In this document: positions 15,692 through 24,598 of the stretch, piece after piece | How positions within the stretch are numbered: the first letter of the stretch is position 1 | How the letters are laid out: each line of letters opens with the position of its first letter | NCBI GenBank assembly: GCA_910578275.1 | Contig: CAJTPR010000004.1 | Location: 124,001-188,000 of the forward strand | DNA from: an uncultured Bacteroidales bacterium | GTDB lineage: Bacteria; Bacteroidota; Bacteroidia; Bacteroidales; P3 | Reading direction: 5' to 3' | DNA length: 64,000 nucleotides | Notes under the pieces: generated by a model | Databases searched by the model: none | What the model was told of the DNA's origin: nothing | What the model saw: only the letters and a program-made list of their open reading frames with translations | Program-made: the position numbers and the translations under genes

Positions 15692-16660
15692 TTATCGGTT
15701 ATCCTGCCAAGCCTGTCTGCCCGACCGGCGCAATTCTTCCTCGAAATAAGCGATGGTCTTCTTCAATCCCTCTTCCAGCTTGATGACGGGTTCCCATCCC
15801 AAGGTTTTCCTGGCCAGACTGATGTCGGGCTTGCGCTGGGCGGGGTCGTCGGAAGGCAACGGCCTGTAAACAAGCTTGGAACGGCTTCCCGTCATGTCGA
15901 TGATCGTCTGCGCCAGCTGCGCTATCGTGAACTCGCCCGGATTGCCCAGGTTCACCGGTCCGATGAATTCGTCGGCGGAGGCCATCATCTTCGACATGCC
16001 CTCGATAAGGTCGTCCACATATTGGAAACTGCGGGTCTGGCTGCCGTCTCCGTAGATGGTGATGTCCTGGTTGCGGAGCGCCTGTACCACGAAATTGGAG
16101 ACCACCCGGCCGTCTTCCATGGACATACGCGGGCCGTACGTGTTAAAAATACGTATAATCTTCACCTTGACGCCGTTTTGACGATGATAGTCCATGCAAA
16201 GCGTCTCGGCGCAACGCTTCCCTTCGTCATAGCAGGAACGCAAGCCGATCGGATTCACGTTGCCCCAATAGCTTTCCACCTGGGGATGCACGTGCGGATC
16301 GCCATAGACCTCGCTCGTGGAAGCCTGCAACATGGGGGCCTTGATCCGTTTGGCCAGTCCGAGCATGTTGATCGCTCCCATCACGGACGTCTTGATGGTC
16401 TTGATGGGATTGCACTGGTAGTGGATGGGCGAAGCCGGACAGGCAAGGTTGTATATCTTGTCCACTTCCGCGAAATAAGGCTGGGTCACGTCGTGCCTCA
16501 CCAATTCGAAGAAAGGGTTGTCCAACAAATGCACCACGTTCTTCTTCTGTCCGGTAAAGAAATTATCCAGGCAAATGACCTCGTTGCCCTCCTCGAGCAG
16601 CCTTTCGCACAAATGCGAGCCGATGAAGCCCGAACCTCCGGTAACCAATATCTTTTCCAT
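15692..16660 (-). CDS. UDP-glucuronate decarboxylase (UDP-xylose synthase type)
   Basis: 322 residues of the extended SDR family. The Rossmann motif GGSGFIGSHL is at about 8-17, the GQKKNV turn at about 37-42, ACPASPIHYQ at about 73-82 (typical of UDP-xylose synthase), STSEVYGDP at about 114-122, and catalytic Tyr144-x3-Lys148 in CYDEGKRCAE. Together with RIFNTYGPRM and DGSQTRSFQYVDD these mark UDP-glucuronate decarboxylases, which convert UDP-glucuronate to UDP-xylose or its 4-keto intermediate using bound NAD+. Its substrate is the product of the adjacent ugd gene, 12 nt upstream, so the pair forms a UDP-glucose to UDP-xylose route. Confidence 0.9.
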   Translation of the reverse strand: MEKILVTGGSGFIGSHLCERLLEEGNEVICLDNFFTGQKKNVVHLLDNPFFELVRHDVTQPYFAEVDKIYNLACPASPIHYQCNPIKTIKTSVMGAINMLGLAKRIKAPMLQASTSEVYGDPHVHPQVESYWGNVNPIGLRSCYDEGKRCAETLCMDYHRQNGVKVKIIRIFNTYGPRMSMEDGRVVSNFVVQALRNQDITIYGDGSQTRSFQYVDDLIEGMSKMMASADEFIGPVNLGNPGEFTIAQLAQTIIDMTGSRSKLVYRPLPSDDPAQRKPDISLARKTLGWEPVIKLEEGLKKTIAYFEEELRRSGRQAWQDNR

Positions 16661-16672
16661 CGCGACGTATGC

Positions 16673-17989
16673 TTACAAAATGCCGACTCCGTGATATTCG
16701 AAGCCCGCTTTTTCCAATTCGGCCTTGTCGTAGCAGTTGCGTCCGTCGAACAGCACCGGATGCTTCAACGACTTCCTGACCTTTTCCCAGTCAGGCGTAC
16801 GGAATGCGGACCACTCGGTAACGAGGAAAAGCACGTCCGCGCCCTCCACGGTCTGGTAGATGTCCTCGCAATAGGTGATGCTGTCGCCGATACGCCTCTT
16901 GCATTCGTCCATGGCGACCGGATCGTACGCCCTGACCTTGCAGCCCGAATCCAGCAACTTGCCTATCAACGTCAATGACGGGGCCTCCCGCATGTCGTCG
17001 GTATCGGGTTTGAAGGCCAAGCCCCAGAAAGCCACCGTCATGCCCTCGATCTTTCCAGGGAAACGGGCCTGAAGCTTGCGGAACAAGAGGCTTTTTTGCG
17101 TCTCGTTCACCGCTTCCACCGCATGGAGGACCTTCATTTCATATCCGTTCTTCTGCGCGGTGCGGACAAGGGCTTTCACATCCTTGGGGAAACAAGAACC
17201 GCCGTAACCGATACCCGGATAAAGGAACTTGGAACCGATGCGGGCATCGCTGCCGATTCCCTTGCGCACGCTGTTCACGTCGGCGCCTACCAGTTCGCAA
17301 AGATTGGCGATGTCGTTCATGAAGCTGATACGCGTGGCGAGCATGGAATTGGCGGCATACTTGGTCATCTCCGCCGAAGGTATGTCCATGAACAACACCG
17401 GGTGCGCGTCGAGCACGAACGGATGATACAGGCGGGTCATCACCTCTTTGGCCCTTTCGCTTTCCACCCCCACCACGATACGGTCGGGACGCATGAAATC
17501 GTCCACCGCCGATCCTTCCTTCAGGAATTCGGGATTGGAGGCCACGTCGAAATCGACCTGCACGTTCCGCTTGGCCAGTTCTTCCGCTATGGCGGCCTTC
17601 ACTTTCCGGGCCGTTCCCACCGGAACGGTGCTCTTGGTCACCACCAGCAAGTAGGAATCCATGAGCTGTCCCACTTCCCGGGCCACGCCCAACACGTATT
17701 TCAAGTCCGCGCTGCCATCCTCGTCGGGAGGGGTCCCGACGGCCGTAAACACGACTTCGGAGCCTTCAAGCCCCTCTTTCAATGAATTGGTGAACGTGAT
17801 CCTTCCCTTTTGGATGTTCCGCTTGAGCATTTCATCCAAACCGGGTTCATAAATGGGAGAAACGCCTTTCCTGAGCAAGTCCACCTTCTTCTCGTCCACG
17901 TCCACGCAGCACACGTCCGTGCCCATTTCGGCGAAACAGGTGCCTGTCACCAACCCGACATAGCCTGTTCCAACAATGGTTATCTTCAT
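16673..17989 (-). CDS. ugd: UDP-glucose 6-dehydrogenase
   Basis: 438 residues from the ATG at 17989, where the Rossmann motif begins (MKITIVGTGYVGLVTGTC); the frame is open to 18064 but that adds 25 residues before the fold. The enzyme oxidises UDP-glucose to UDP-glucuronate with two NAD+. The catalytic cysteine lies in GGSCFPKD (Cys266), with TKSTVPVGT near 119-127 and NPEFLKEGSA near 152-161. It heads the minus-strand run ugd, uxs-like, rmlD, rsfS, ftsH, LUD, cdsA, psd, glycosyltransferase. Two overlapping TAAATTTG boxes lie upstream on the minus strand. Confidence 0.95.
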   Translation of the reverse strand: MKITIVGTGYVGLVTGTCFAEMGTDVCCVDVDEKKVDLLRKGVSPIYEPGLDEMLKRNIQKGRITFTNSLKEGLEGSEVVFTAVGTPPDEDGSADLKYVLGVAREVGQLMDSYLLVVTKSTVPVGTARKVKAAIAEELAKRNVQVDFDVASNPEFLKEGSAVDDFMRPDRIVVGVESERAKEVMTRLYHPFVLDAHPVLFMDIPSAEMTKYAANSMLATRISFMNDIANLCELVGADVNSVRKGIGSDARIGSKFLYPGIGYGGSCFPKDVKALVRTAQKNGYEMKVLHAVEAVNETQKSLLFRKLQARFPGKIEGMTVAFWGLAFKPDTDDMREAPSLTLIGKLLDSGCKVRAYDPVAMDECKRRIGDSITYCEDIYQTVEGADVLFLVTEWSAFRTPDWEKVRKSLKHPVLFDGRNCYDKAELEKAGFEYHGVGIL

Positions 17990-18052
17990 ATTTGTCGTTT
18001 TTTTATCATTCACCGGCAACGCCTCCGGCATCCGAAGGCATGACGCAAATTG

Positions 18053-18069
18053 CAAATTTAACAAATTTA
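18053..18069 (-). promoter_or_regulatory. Possible -7 boxes for the ugd-led operon
   Basis: Minus-strand TAAATTTG occurs twice, at 18060-18053 and 18069-18062, 64-73 nt before the ugd ATG. Both match TAnnTTTG, but neither has a TTTG at the -33 spacing. Confidence 0.3.
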
Positions 18070-18098
18070 TCGGCTATCATGGAAAATCCTTACCTTTG
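18066..18098 (+). promoter_or_regulatory. Promoter for the acyl-CoA ligase operon
   Basis: TACCTTTG at 18091-18098 is a good -7 box; TTTA at 18066-18069, 21 nt upstream, is an imperfect -33 element. The gene starts at 18157, giving a leader of about 50 nt. Confidence 0.5.
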
Positions 18099-18156
18099 CT
18101 ATTTTGGGTGAGTCGGGTACGATTGGGAGGGTTGAAACTTAAATCTCTATCGCAGA

Positions 18157-19821
18157 ATGGAACAGAGTTTTCTCCGCATAATGGAGGACAGCATAAGGCG
18201 GAACTGGGAACTGGCCGCCCTTACGGACTACAAGGGCACGACGTTCCAATACAAGGAAATCGCCAGGAAGATAGCGAAACTGCACATATTGTTCGAGGCC
18301 GCCGGCATAGAAAAGGGCGACAAGATCGCCCTCGTAGGCAAAAATTCATCCAACTGGGCGGTGGTGTTCATCGCCACGCTGGGATACGGCGCGGTCATCG
18401 TCCCCATCCTGCACGAGTTCAAGCCGGAAAGCGTACATCATATCGTGAACCACTGCGAGGCCAAACTGCTCTTTGCCGGCGAAGCGGTCTGGGAAAACCT
18501 CAATCCCTCCAGCATGATCCACCTGGGAGCCATCTATTCGATCGACACGTTCGAACTGCTGCACACCACCGACGAGCGCAACCGGCAGGCCATCGAGAAC
18601 CTGAACCTGAAATTCGGGGAAAAATACCCCAAGTCTTTCGGACGCGAAGACGTGGTATTCCATCATGACGAACCCGACGAACTGGCCCTTATCAGCTATA
18701 CCTCCGGCACCACCAGCGCCAGCAAGGGTGTCATGCTTCCCTATCGCACGTTGTGGTCCAACTACATGTTCGCCAAGGAGGTACTGCCCGACATCACCGT
18801 CGGCTCCAACGTGGTGAGCCTCCTGCCCATGGCGCACATGTACGGCATGGCTTTCGAGTTCCTGTTCGAATTCGGACAAGGCTCGCACGTCTTCTTCCTC
18901 ACGCGCACGCCTTCGCCCAAGGTGATCTTCGAGGCTTTCCAGGAAATCCGACCCGACATCATCATTTCCGTGCCGCTCATCATCGAGAAGATCTACCGCA
19001 AGCAGATCCAGCCTGTCATCGACCGTCCGGCGATCAAGGCGCTGCTGAAGCTCCCCGTCATAGACGCCACGATCACCGACCGTATCCGCAGCACGCTCGT
19101 GGACGCGTTCGGGGGCAAGTTCATCGAAGTGATCATCGGCGGTGCCGCATTCAACCGCGAGACGGAAGACTTCTTCAAGCGCATGAAATTCCCCTATACG
19201 GTGGGATACGGCATGACGGAATGCGGCCCCATCATCAGTTACGCGCCTTGGTCGGGACATGTGCTGCACTCTTGCGGAAAAGTCGCCCCGCGCATGGAAA
19301 TCCGCATAGACTCTCCCTCCCCGTCCGAAATTCCCGGCGAGATACAGGTACGGGGAACCAACGTGATGCTGGGCTACTACAAGAACGAGGCCGCCACCCG
19401 CGAGGCATTTACCGAAGACGGCTGGATGAAGACCGGCGACATGGGCGTGCTCGACCCCGAAGGCAATCTCTTCATCAAAGGCCGCTGCAAGACGATGATC
19501 CTGGGGGCAAGCGGGCAGAATATCTATCCTGAAGAAATCGAGGACATGATCAATTCATGGAACCTCGTGTCCGAATCGCTGGTCATCGATGCCGGCAACG
19601 GGAAATTGCACGCGCTGATCTATCCCGATTTCGACGTGGCCGACAAGACCGGCGTGGATCTGGCGCAACTGGGCGCCCTCATGGAACAGAACCGGGTCTC
19701 GCTCAACGCGTCCTTGCCCGCATACAGCCAAATCGGCAAGATAAAGATCATGACGGAAGAATTTGAAAAGACGCCCAAGCGCAGCATCAAACGCTTCCTT
19801 TACCAAGTCACCAAAGAATAA
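18157..19821 (+). CDS. AMP-dependent long-chain acyl-CoA synthetase / ligase
   Basis: 554 residues of the ANL adenylating family. Motif A3, YTSGTTSASKGV, is at about 181-192; YGMTECGP (A5) near 350; GWMKTGDMG (A7) and KTMILGASGQNIYPEEIE (A8-like) near 430-470; the C-terminal KTPKRSIKRF carries the usual catalytic Lys. It activates a carboxylic acid, probably a fatty acid, with ATP and then CoA. The PxxHxYG segment (LLPMAHMYGM) is typical of long-chain acyl-CoA synthetases. It lies 7 nt before alaS; co-transcription with alaS and the envelope genes downstream is likely. Confidence 0.87.
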   Translation: MEQSFLRIMEDSIRRNWELAALTDYKGTTFQYKEIARKIAKLHILFEAAGIEKGDKIALVGKNSSNWAVVFIATLGYGAVIVPILHEFKPESVHHIVNHCEAKLLFAGEAVWENLNPSSMIHLGAIYSIDTFELLHTTDERNRQAIENLNLKFGEKYPKSFGREDVVFHHDEPDELALISYTSGTTSASKGVMLPYRTLWSNYMFAKEVLPDITVGSNVVSLLPMAHMYGMAFEFLFEFGQGSHVFFLTRTPSPKVIFEAFQEIRPDIIISVPLIIEKIYRKQIQPVIDRPAIKALLKLPVIDATITDRIRSTLVDAFGGKFIEVIIGGAAFNRETEDFFKRMKFPYTVGYGMTECGPIISYAPWSGHVLHSCGKVAPRMEIRIDSPSPSEIPGEIQVRGTNVMLGYYKNEAATREAFTEDGWMKTGDMGVLDPEGNLFIKGRCKTMILGASGQNIYPEEIEDMINSWNLVSESLVIDAGNGKLHALIYPDFDVADKTGVDLAQLGALMEQNRVSLNASLPAYSQIGKIKIMTEEFEKTPKRSIKRFLYQVTKE

Positions 19822-19828
19822 ACAGGAA

Positions 19829-22471
19829 ATGAACACTTCATCCAAAGCCATACGCAAGGCCTTCCTCGACTTTTTCGAGTCGAAGGGGCATCGAATCGTG
19901 CCCTCTTCGCCCATGGTGGTGAAGAACGACCCCACGCTGATGTTCACCAACGCGGGAATGAACCAGTTCAAGGACATATTCCTCGGCAACACGCCCGCCA
20001 AACATCCGCGCGTGGCGGACAGCCAGAAATGCCTGCGCGTCTCGGGCAAGCACAACGACCTGGAGGAAGTAGGCCACGACACCTACCACCATACGATGTT
20101 CGAGATGCTGGGCAACTGGTCGTTCGGCGACTATTTCAAGAAAGAAAGCATCGCCTTCGCATGGGAATTCCTCACCGAAGTGATGAAGATAGACAAAGAC
20201 CGCCTCTACGTGACCGTTTTCGGCGGCGACGCCCAGGACGGCACCGACAAGGACATGGAGGCCCATCGTTTCTGGACGGAACACATAGCCCCAGACCGTA
20301 TCCTGTTCGGAAACAAGCACGACAACTTCTGGGAAATGGGAGACAGCGGCCCTTGCGGGCCTTGCTCGGAAATACACGTGGACATCCGCAGCGACGAGGA
20401 ACGCGCCAGGACGGACGCCCGCGAACTGGTCAACAAGGACAATCCGCAGGTCATCGAGATATGGAACCTGGTGTTCATGCAATTCAACCGCATGGCGGAC
20501 GGACATCTGGAAGACCTGCCCTCCAAGTGCATCGACACGGGAATGGGTTTTGAACGCCTTTGCATGGTGGTACAAGGCAAACAATCGAACTACGACACCG
20601 ACGTTTTCCAGCCGCTCATCTCCGCCCTGTCGGAAAATTGCGGCATTCCCTACGGAAAAGACGCCAAATGCGACGTGGCCATGCGGGTGGTGGCCGACCA
20701 CGCCCGTGCGGTAAGTTTCGCCATCGCCGACGGACAGTTGCCCTCCAACAACAAGGCGGGCTACGTGATCCGCCGTATCCTGCGGCGCGCCGTGCGCTAC
20801 GGCAGCAGTTTCCTGAACCTGCACGAACCTTTCATCTGCCGCCTGACCGACGTCCTGGTGGATCAAATGGGAGAATCCTATCCCGAAATCGCCCGCCAGA
20901 AAGACCTGATCACGAAAGTGATCGCCGAGGAAGAAAACACTTTCCTCAAGACCCTCGAGACCGGCAATCGGCTTTTGGACCAATTGGTGGAAAAGCTCAA
21001 GGCCGAAGGAAAGGACACACTGGACGGAGTGAACGCGTTCACGCTTTACGACACGTACGGATTCCCGCTCGACCTGACCGAACTCATGTTGCGCGAACAA
21101 GGCCTCAAGGTGGACCAGAAAGGTTTCGAGGACGAAATGCAGAAACAGAAAAGCCGCTCGCGCACCGATGCGGCCGTCACCTCCGACGACTGGGTAAACG
21201 TCCATGACGGCACGGGCGTGGAATTCGTGGGCTACGACACCCTCGAGTCGCCTGTCACGCTCCTGCGCTACCGGAAAGTGAACAAAAAAGGGAAAGACCT
21301 TTACCAGCTCATGTTCTCGCCCACTCCGTTCTATGCCGAATCCGGCGGCCAGATCGGCGACCGGGGCTATATCGAAGACCTGCAAAGCGGTGAAAGGATC
21401 GACATCATCGACACGGTAAAGGAAAACAACACTCCCGTCCATTGGGCCGACAAGATTCCCGCCCGTCCCGAATCCTCGTTCAAGGCCGTGGTCAACAACA
21501 ACTTCCGGATCCAGACGGCCTGCAACCACACGGCCACGCACCTGATGCACTATGCCTTGCGCCAAGTCCTGGGCAAGCACGTGGAACAAAAGGGTTCGTT
21601 GGTGAACGAAAAGGAACTGCGCTTCGACTTCTCGCATTTCCAAAAGATGACCAAAGATGAGATACGGCAAGTCGAACGGATAGTCAACGGCCTTGTCCGC
21701 AGCAATATCCCGTTGGACGAACACCGCGACATGCCGCTCGAAAAGGCGCGGGAAATGGGAGCCATGGCCTTGTTCAGCGAAAAATACGGCGACAAGGTAC
21801 GCGTCATACGTTACGGCGAGTCGGTGGAATTTTGCGGAGGTACCCACGTGGCCGCCACGGGGCAAATCGGTTCGTTCAAGATCTTGAGCGAGGGAGCGGT
21901 GGCCGCCGGGGTAAGACGTATCACCGCCGTAAGCGCCGACCGGGCCGAGAACCTGTTCTACATGGTTTCCGACCAATTGGCCGAAGTCAGCGAACTCTTC
22001 AAAGCAGGCAACGACATCATGGGCCATATCAAGAAACTGGTAGAAGGCAATTCCCAGCTCAAGAAGGAAATGGAAGTCCTCTTCAACGAGCGGATCGCCC
22101 ACATGCACGACGAACTGCTGGAATCGAAAAAGACCGTGAACGGCGTTCCCGTCGTGTTTTCCATAAAAGGATACAAGCCCGACATGGCCAAGGCCTTGGC
22201 CATGTCGTTCAGGAAAGACCTGCCCGCGGGCGTGGTGCTGATCGCCGGACTCTGGCAAGACAAGCCTTTCCTGCAACTGCTCTTGGGCGAGGAACTGGCC
22301 AAGCAAGGCGCCCATGCGGGAAACATCGTCAAGGAAGCGTGCAAGCACATGGGCGGCAGCGGCGGCGGACAAGCCTCGTTCGCCACCGGTTCCGGGACGG
22401 AACCGGAAAATCTCATGGAGGCCGTGCAGAGCGTATTCGAGCAACTCCGGCTGGAGTTCCCTTTGAACTAA
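19829..22471 (+). CDS. alaS: Alanyl-tRNA synthetase
   Basis: 880 residues from the ATG at 19829, preceded by AGGAA; an in-frame ATG at 19763 lies inside the upstream gene and is rejected. The class II catalytic core opens with IRKAFLDFFESKGH and SSPMVVKNDPTLMFTNAGM. The editing domain has the two zinc-site motifs HTATH (567-571) and CGGTH (669-673), so editing of Ser/Gly-tRNA(Ala) should be intact. The C-terminal DHHA1 region ends in GGSGGGQASFATGSG, as normal. It is followed 16 nt later by the M23 peptidase gene. Confidence 0.97.
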   Translation: MNTSSKAIRKAFLDFFESKGHRIVPSSPMVVKNDPTLMFTNAGMNQFKDIFLGNTPAKHPRVADSQKCLRVSGKHNDLEEVGHDTYHHTMFEMLGNWSFGDYFKKESIAFAWEFLTEVMKIDKDRLYVTVFGGDAQDGTDKDMEAHRFWTEHIAPDRILFGNKHDNFWEMGDSGPCGPCSEIHVDIRSDEERARTDARELVNKDNPQVIEIWNLVFMQFNRMADGHLEDLPSKCIDTGMGFERLCMVVQGKQSNYDTDVFQPLISALSENCGIPYGKDAKCDVAMRVVADHARAVSFAIADGQLPSNNKAGYVIRRILRRAVRYGSSFLNLHEPFICRLTDVLVDQMGESYPEIARQKDLITKVIAEEENTFLKTLETGNRLLDQLVEKLKAEGKDTLDGVNAFTLYDTYGFPLDLTELMLREQGLKVDQKGFEDEMQKQKSRSRTDAAVTSDDWVNVHDGTGVEFVGYDTLESPVTLLRYRKVNKKGKDLYQLMFSPTPFYAESGGQIGDRGYIEDLQSGERIDIIDTVKENNTPVHWADKIPARPESSFKAVVNNNFRIQTACNHTATHLMHYALRQVLGKHVEQKGSLVNEKELRFDFSHFQKMTKDEIRQVERIVNGLVRSNIPLDEHRDMPLEKAREMGAMALFSEKYGDKVRVIRYGESVEFCGGTHVAATGQIGSFKILSEGAVAAGVRRITAVSADRAENLFYMVSDQLAEVSELFKAGNDIMGHIKKLVEGNSQLKKEMEVLFNERIAHMHDELLESKKTVNGVPVVFSIKGYKPDMAKALAMSFRKDLPAGVVLIAGLWQDKPFLQLLLGEELAKQGAHAGNIVKEACKHMGGSGGGQASFATGSGTEPENLMEAVQSVFEQLRLEFPLN

Positions 22472-22487
22472 ACGGGCGGGACATCGC

Positions 22488-23465
22488 ATGGCAAGGAAAC
22501 GGAAAAAAAACGAAATCTACTATCTGGACACCGTCTCGCTTTCGGTCAAGAAAGTGCGGACGAGTGCCAGGCAGCGCTGGCTGAAAGCCTTGCGTTACCT
22601 GGTGATAGCCGCGTTTTTTTTCGGAGTGTCCTTGTTCGTTTCGGTCAACTTCTTCGAATCGCCGCGCGAAAAGCAACTGGCCGAAGACCTGGCTGCCGCC
22701 CATGCCCAATACAACTATCTCTGCGAACGTGTGGACGAACTGGAAAAGGTGGTTTCGGACGTGCACACGCGCGACCGCGACCTGTACCGCATGATTTTCG
22801 AAGCCGAACCTCCCGTTCCCAAGGCGGTCTTGCGGCAAAACTACGGAGACTTCAAGGAAAACGCCATTTCCAAGTCCATCATACGGACTTCCGAAAAGGT
22901 GGACAAGCTGGCCAACGACCTCTACGCCCAGTCCATTTCGCTGGACCAGATCTTCGCCCTTGCCCAACAAAAGGAAGAACGCATGCGCCGCGTCCCGGCC
23001 ATTTATCCCGTAAACAAGCACAACAGCCGCATGAGTTCGGGTTTCGGCTACCGTTTCCACCCGATCTACAAAGCCTTGCGGATGCATACGGGCGTGGACA
23101 TCGCCGCCCCGCACGGCTCGCCCATCTACGCCACGGGCGACGGCCGCGTGACGGTAGCCGACCGCAGTCCCGTCGGTTATTCGGGCTACGGTATCGTATG
23201 CAAGATCGACCATGGATTCGGATACGAGTCGCTCTACGCGCACATGAGCCGCCTAGCCGTCCAGCCGGGCCAGAAGGTGACGCGCGGCGACATCGTCGGC
23301 TACGTGGGTTCCACCGGCGCCTCGAGCGGCTCGCACCTGCATTACGAAGTACTGGTGAACGAAAAACGCGTGAACCCCGTCTACTACTTCTTCATAGACA
23401 TCTCGCCCGAAGAATATCTCGAAATATTCGAAAAGGCGAAAGAAGTGAACCAAAGCCTCTCGTAA
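22488..23465 (+). CDS. M23 family metallopeptidase (murein endopeptidase type), membrane-anchored
   Basis: 325 residues. A basic N-terminus and one membrane segment (about 35-54) are followed by a coiled-coil stretch (about 58-165) and a C-terminal LytM/M23 domain. The zinc ligands and catalytic His are present: HTGVD (His200, Asp204) and HLH (His283, His285), so it should be active, unlike EnvC-type regulators. Such proteins cut peptide cross-links in peptidoglycan during growth or division. The position between alaS and a merR gene is common in Bacteroidales. The stop is 2 nt before the MerR start. Confidence 0.92.
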   Translation: MARKRKKNEIYYLDTVSLSVKKVRTSARQRWLKALRYLVIAAFFFGVSLFVSVNFFESPREKQLAEDLAAAHAQYNYLCERVDELEKVVSDVHTRDRDLYRMIFEAEPPVPKAVLRQNYGDFKENAISKSIIRTSEKVDKLANDLYAQSISLDQIFALAQQKEERMRRVPAIYPVNKHNSRMSSGFGYRFHPIYKALRMHTGVDIAAPHGSPIYATGDGRVTVADRSPVGYSGYGIVCKIDHGFGYESLYAHMSRLAVQPGQKVTRGDIVGYVGSTGASSGSHLHYEVLVNEKRVNPVYYFFIDISPEEYLEIFEKAKEVNQSLS

Positions 23466-23467
23466 GC

Positions 23468-23797
23468 ATGGAAGAACCCGCGCGCAAACTGTTTTACACC
23501 ATAGGCGAAGTGGCCGCCCTGTTTCAAGTGAACACTTCCCTGATCCGGTTCTGGGAAAAGGAGTTCGATGTAATCCGCCCGCAACGCAACAAAAAGGGAA
23601 ACAGGCTGTTCACCCAACGCGACCTGGACTATTTCCATCAAATCTACCATTGGGTCAAGGAACAAGGATACACCTTGCAGGGAGCCAAGGAAAAACTGAA
23701 GAGCACGCCCGTCGAACCGCGGCAAGCACGGCTGAACGTCGCGGAAAACTTGCGCAAGATCAAAAGCATGCTCTTGGAATTAAAGGAATTATGCTGA
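23468..23797 (+). CDS. MerR family transcriptional regulator
   Basis: 109 residues from the ATG at 23468, just after the M23 stop. Residues about 8-75 form the MerR winged helix: FYTIGEVAALFQVNTSLIRF, then the wing IRPQRNKKGNRLFTQRDLDY. The remaining 35 residues are a short helical (dimerisation) tail with no effector domain and no cysteines. The ligand is unknown; small MerR proteins next to M23 peptidase genes are conserved in Bacteroidota. Its last 7 nt overlap the start of lgt (23791), so the two are translationally coupled. Confidence 0.9.
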   Translation: MEEPARKLFYTIGEVAALFQVNTSLIRFWEKEFDVIRPQRNKKGNRLFTQRDLDYFHQIYHWVKEQGYTLQGAKEKLKSTPVEPRQARLNVAENLRKIKSMLLELKELC

Positions 23798-24588
23798 ATT
23801 TTATCATTTGGGACGTGAATCCGGTGGCTTTCAGCCTCTTCGGACTCGAAATACGCTGGTATGGGATTCTCTTCGCGCTCGCCTTCCTTTCGGGCTGGTG
23901 GCTGTTGGGACGGATATTCAAGACGGACGGGCAAAAGGCTGAAATGGCCGACGTCCTGCTCTGGTACGTGGCGGTGGCCGTCATCGTGGGCGCGCGGCTG
24001 GGACATTGCCTGTTCTACGAACCGCAATGGTACCTGAGCCATCCGCTTGACATCCTCAAGATACGCGACGGCGGACTGGCCAGCCACGGCGCGGCGATAG
24101 CCATCCTTGTCGCCCTCTGGCTCGTGTCGAGGAAATACAAGACCTCCTTCTGGTATTTCCTCGACCGCGTAGTGATCGTCATCGCCCTCAGCGGCTTCTT
24201 TATCCGCATGGGAAACCTGATCAATTCCGAAATCTACGGTCATGCCACGTCGCTGCCCTGGGGATTCGTCTTCACGCGCAACGGAGAAATCCTGCCCAAG
24301 CATCCCACCCAGATCTATGAGGCCTTTTCCTACCTGATCCTGTTCGCGTTCCTGCTGCTTCATTTTTTCAGGAAGAAAGGCAATGTGCGGAACGGCCTGT
24401 TGTCCGGATGGTTCCTCGTAGGCTGTTTCGGCATGCGATTCCTCATCGAGTTCCTCAAGGAAGTCCAAGCAGACTGGGAATCGGCATATTGGCTGGACAT
24501 GGGACAGATTCTCAGCATACCTTTCATCCTGGTCGGAATCGTCATCCTTTTCCTGTCGCACAAAGGTATATTGGATAAAAAATCCTAA
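23791..24588 (+). CDS. lgt: Prolipoprotein diacylglyceryl transferase
   Basis: 265 residues from the ATG at 23791; the longer frame from 23650 reads through merR. Lgt transfers diacylglycerol from phosphatidylglycerol to the lipobox cysteine of prolipoproteins. Seven hydrophobic segments are visible. The family motifs are present: WYGILFALAF, the GARLGHCLFYEP block, GGLASHGA and the Lgt signature GNLINSEIYG near residues 145-154. It would process the several lipoproteins coded in this window. It overlaps merR by 7 nt. Confidence 0.95.
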   Translation: MLNFIIWDVNPVAFSLFGLEIRWYGILFALAFLSGWWLLGRIFKTDGQKAEMADVLLWYVAVAVIVGARLGHCLFYEPQWYLSHPLDILKIRDGGLASHGAAIAILVALWLVSRKYKTSFWYFLDRVVIVIALSGFFIRMGNLINSEIYGHATSLPWGFVFTRNGEILPKHPTQIYEAFSYLILFAFLLLHFFRKKGNVRNGLLSGWFLVGCFGMRFLIEFLKEVQADWESAYWLDMGQILSIPFILVGIVILFLSHKGILDKKS

Positions 24589-24593
24589 CTTCG
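24586..24593 (+). promoter_or_regulatory. Possible -7 box immediately before the gene at 24599
   Basis: TAACTTCG at 24586-24593 resembles TAnnTT(T/C)G and ends 5 nt before the ATG at 24599, which would give a leaderless or nearly leaderless message. No -33 element is evident at the right spacing, so it may be chance. Confidence 0.28.
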
Positions 24594-24598
24594 CGATT

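Noticed and set aside
19838..22489. 883-codon open frame antisense to alaS
   Set aside because: Shadow of a GC-rich gene; alaS has all catalytic motifs, while the antisense translation is His/Val-rich with no family features.
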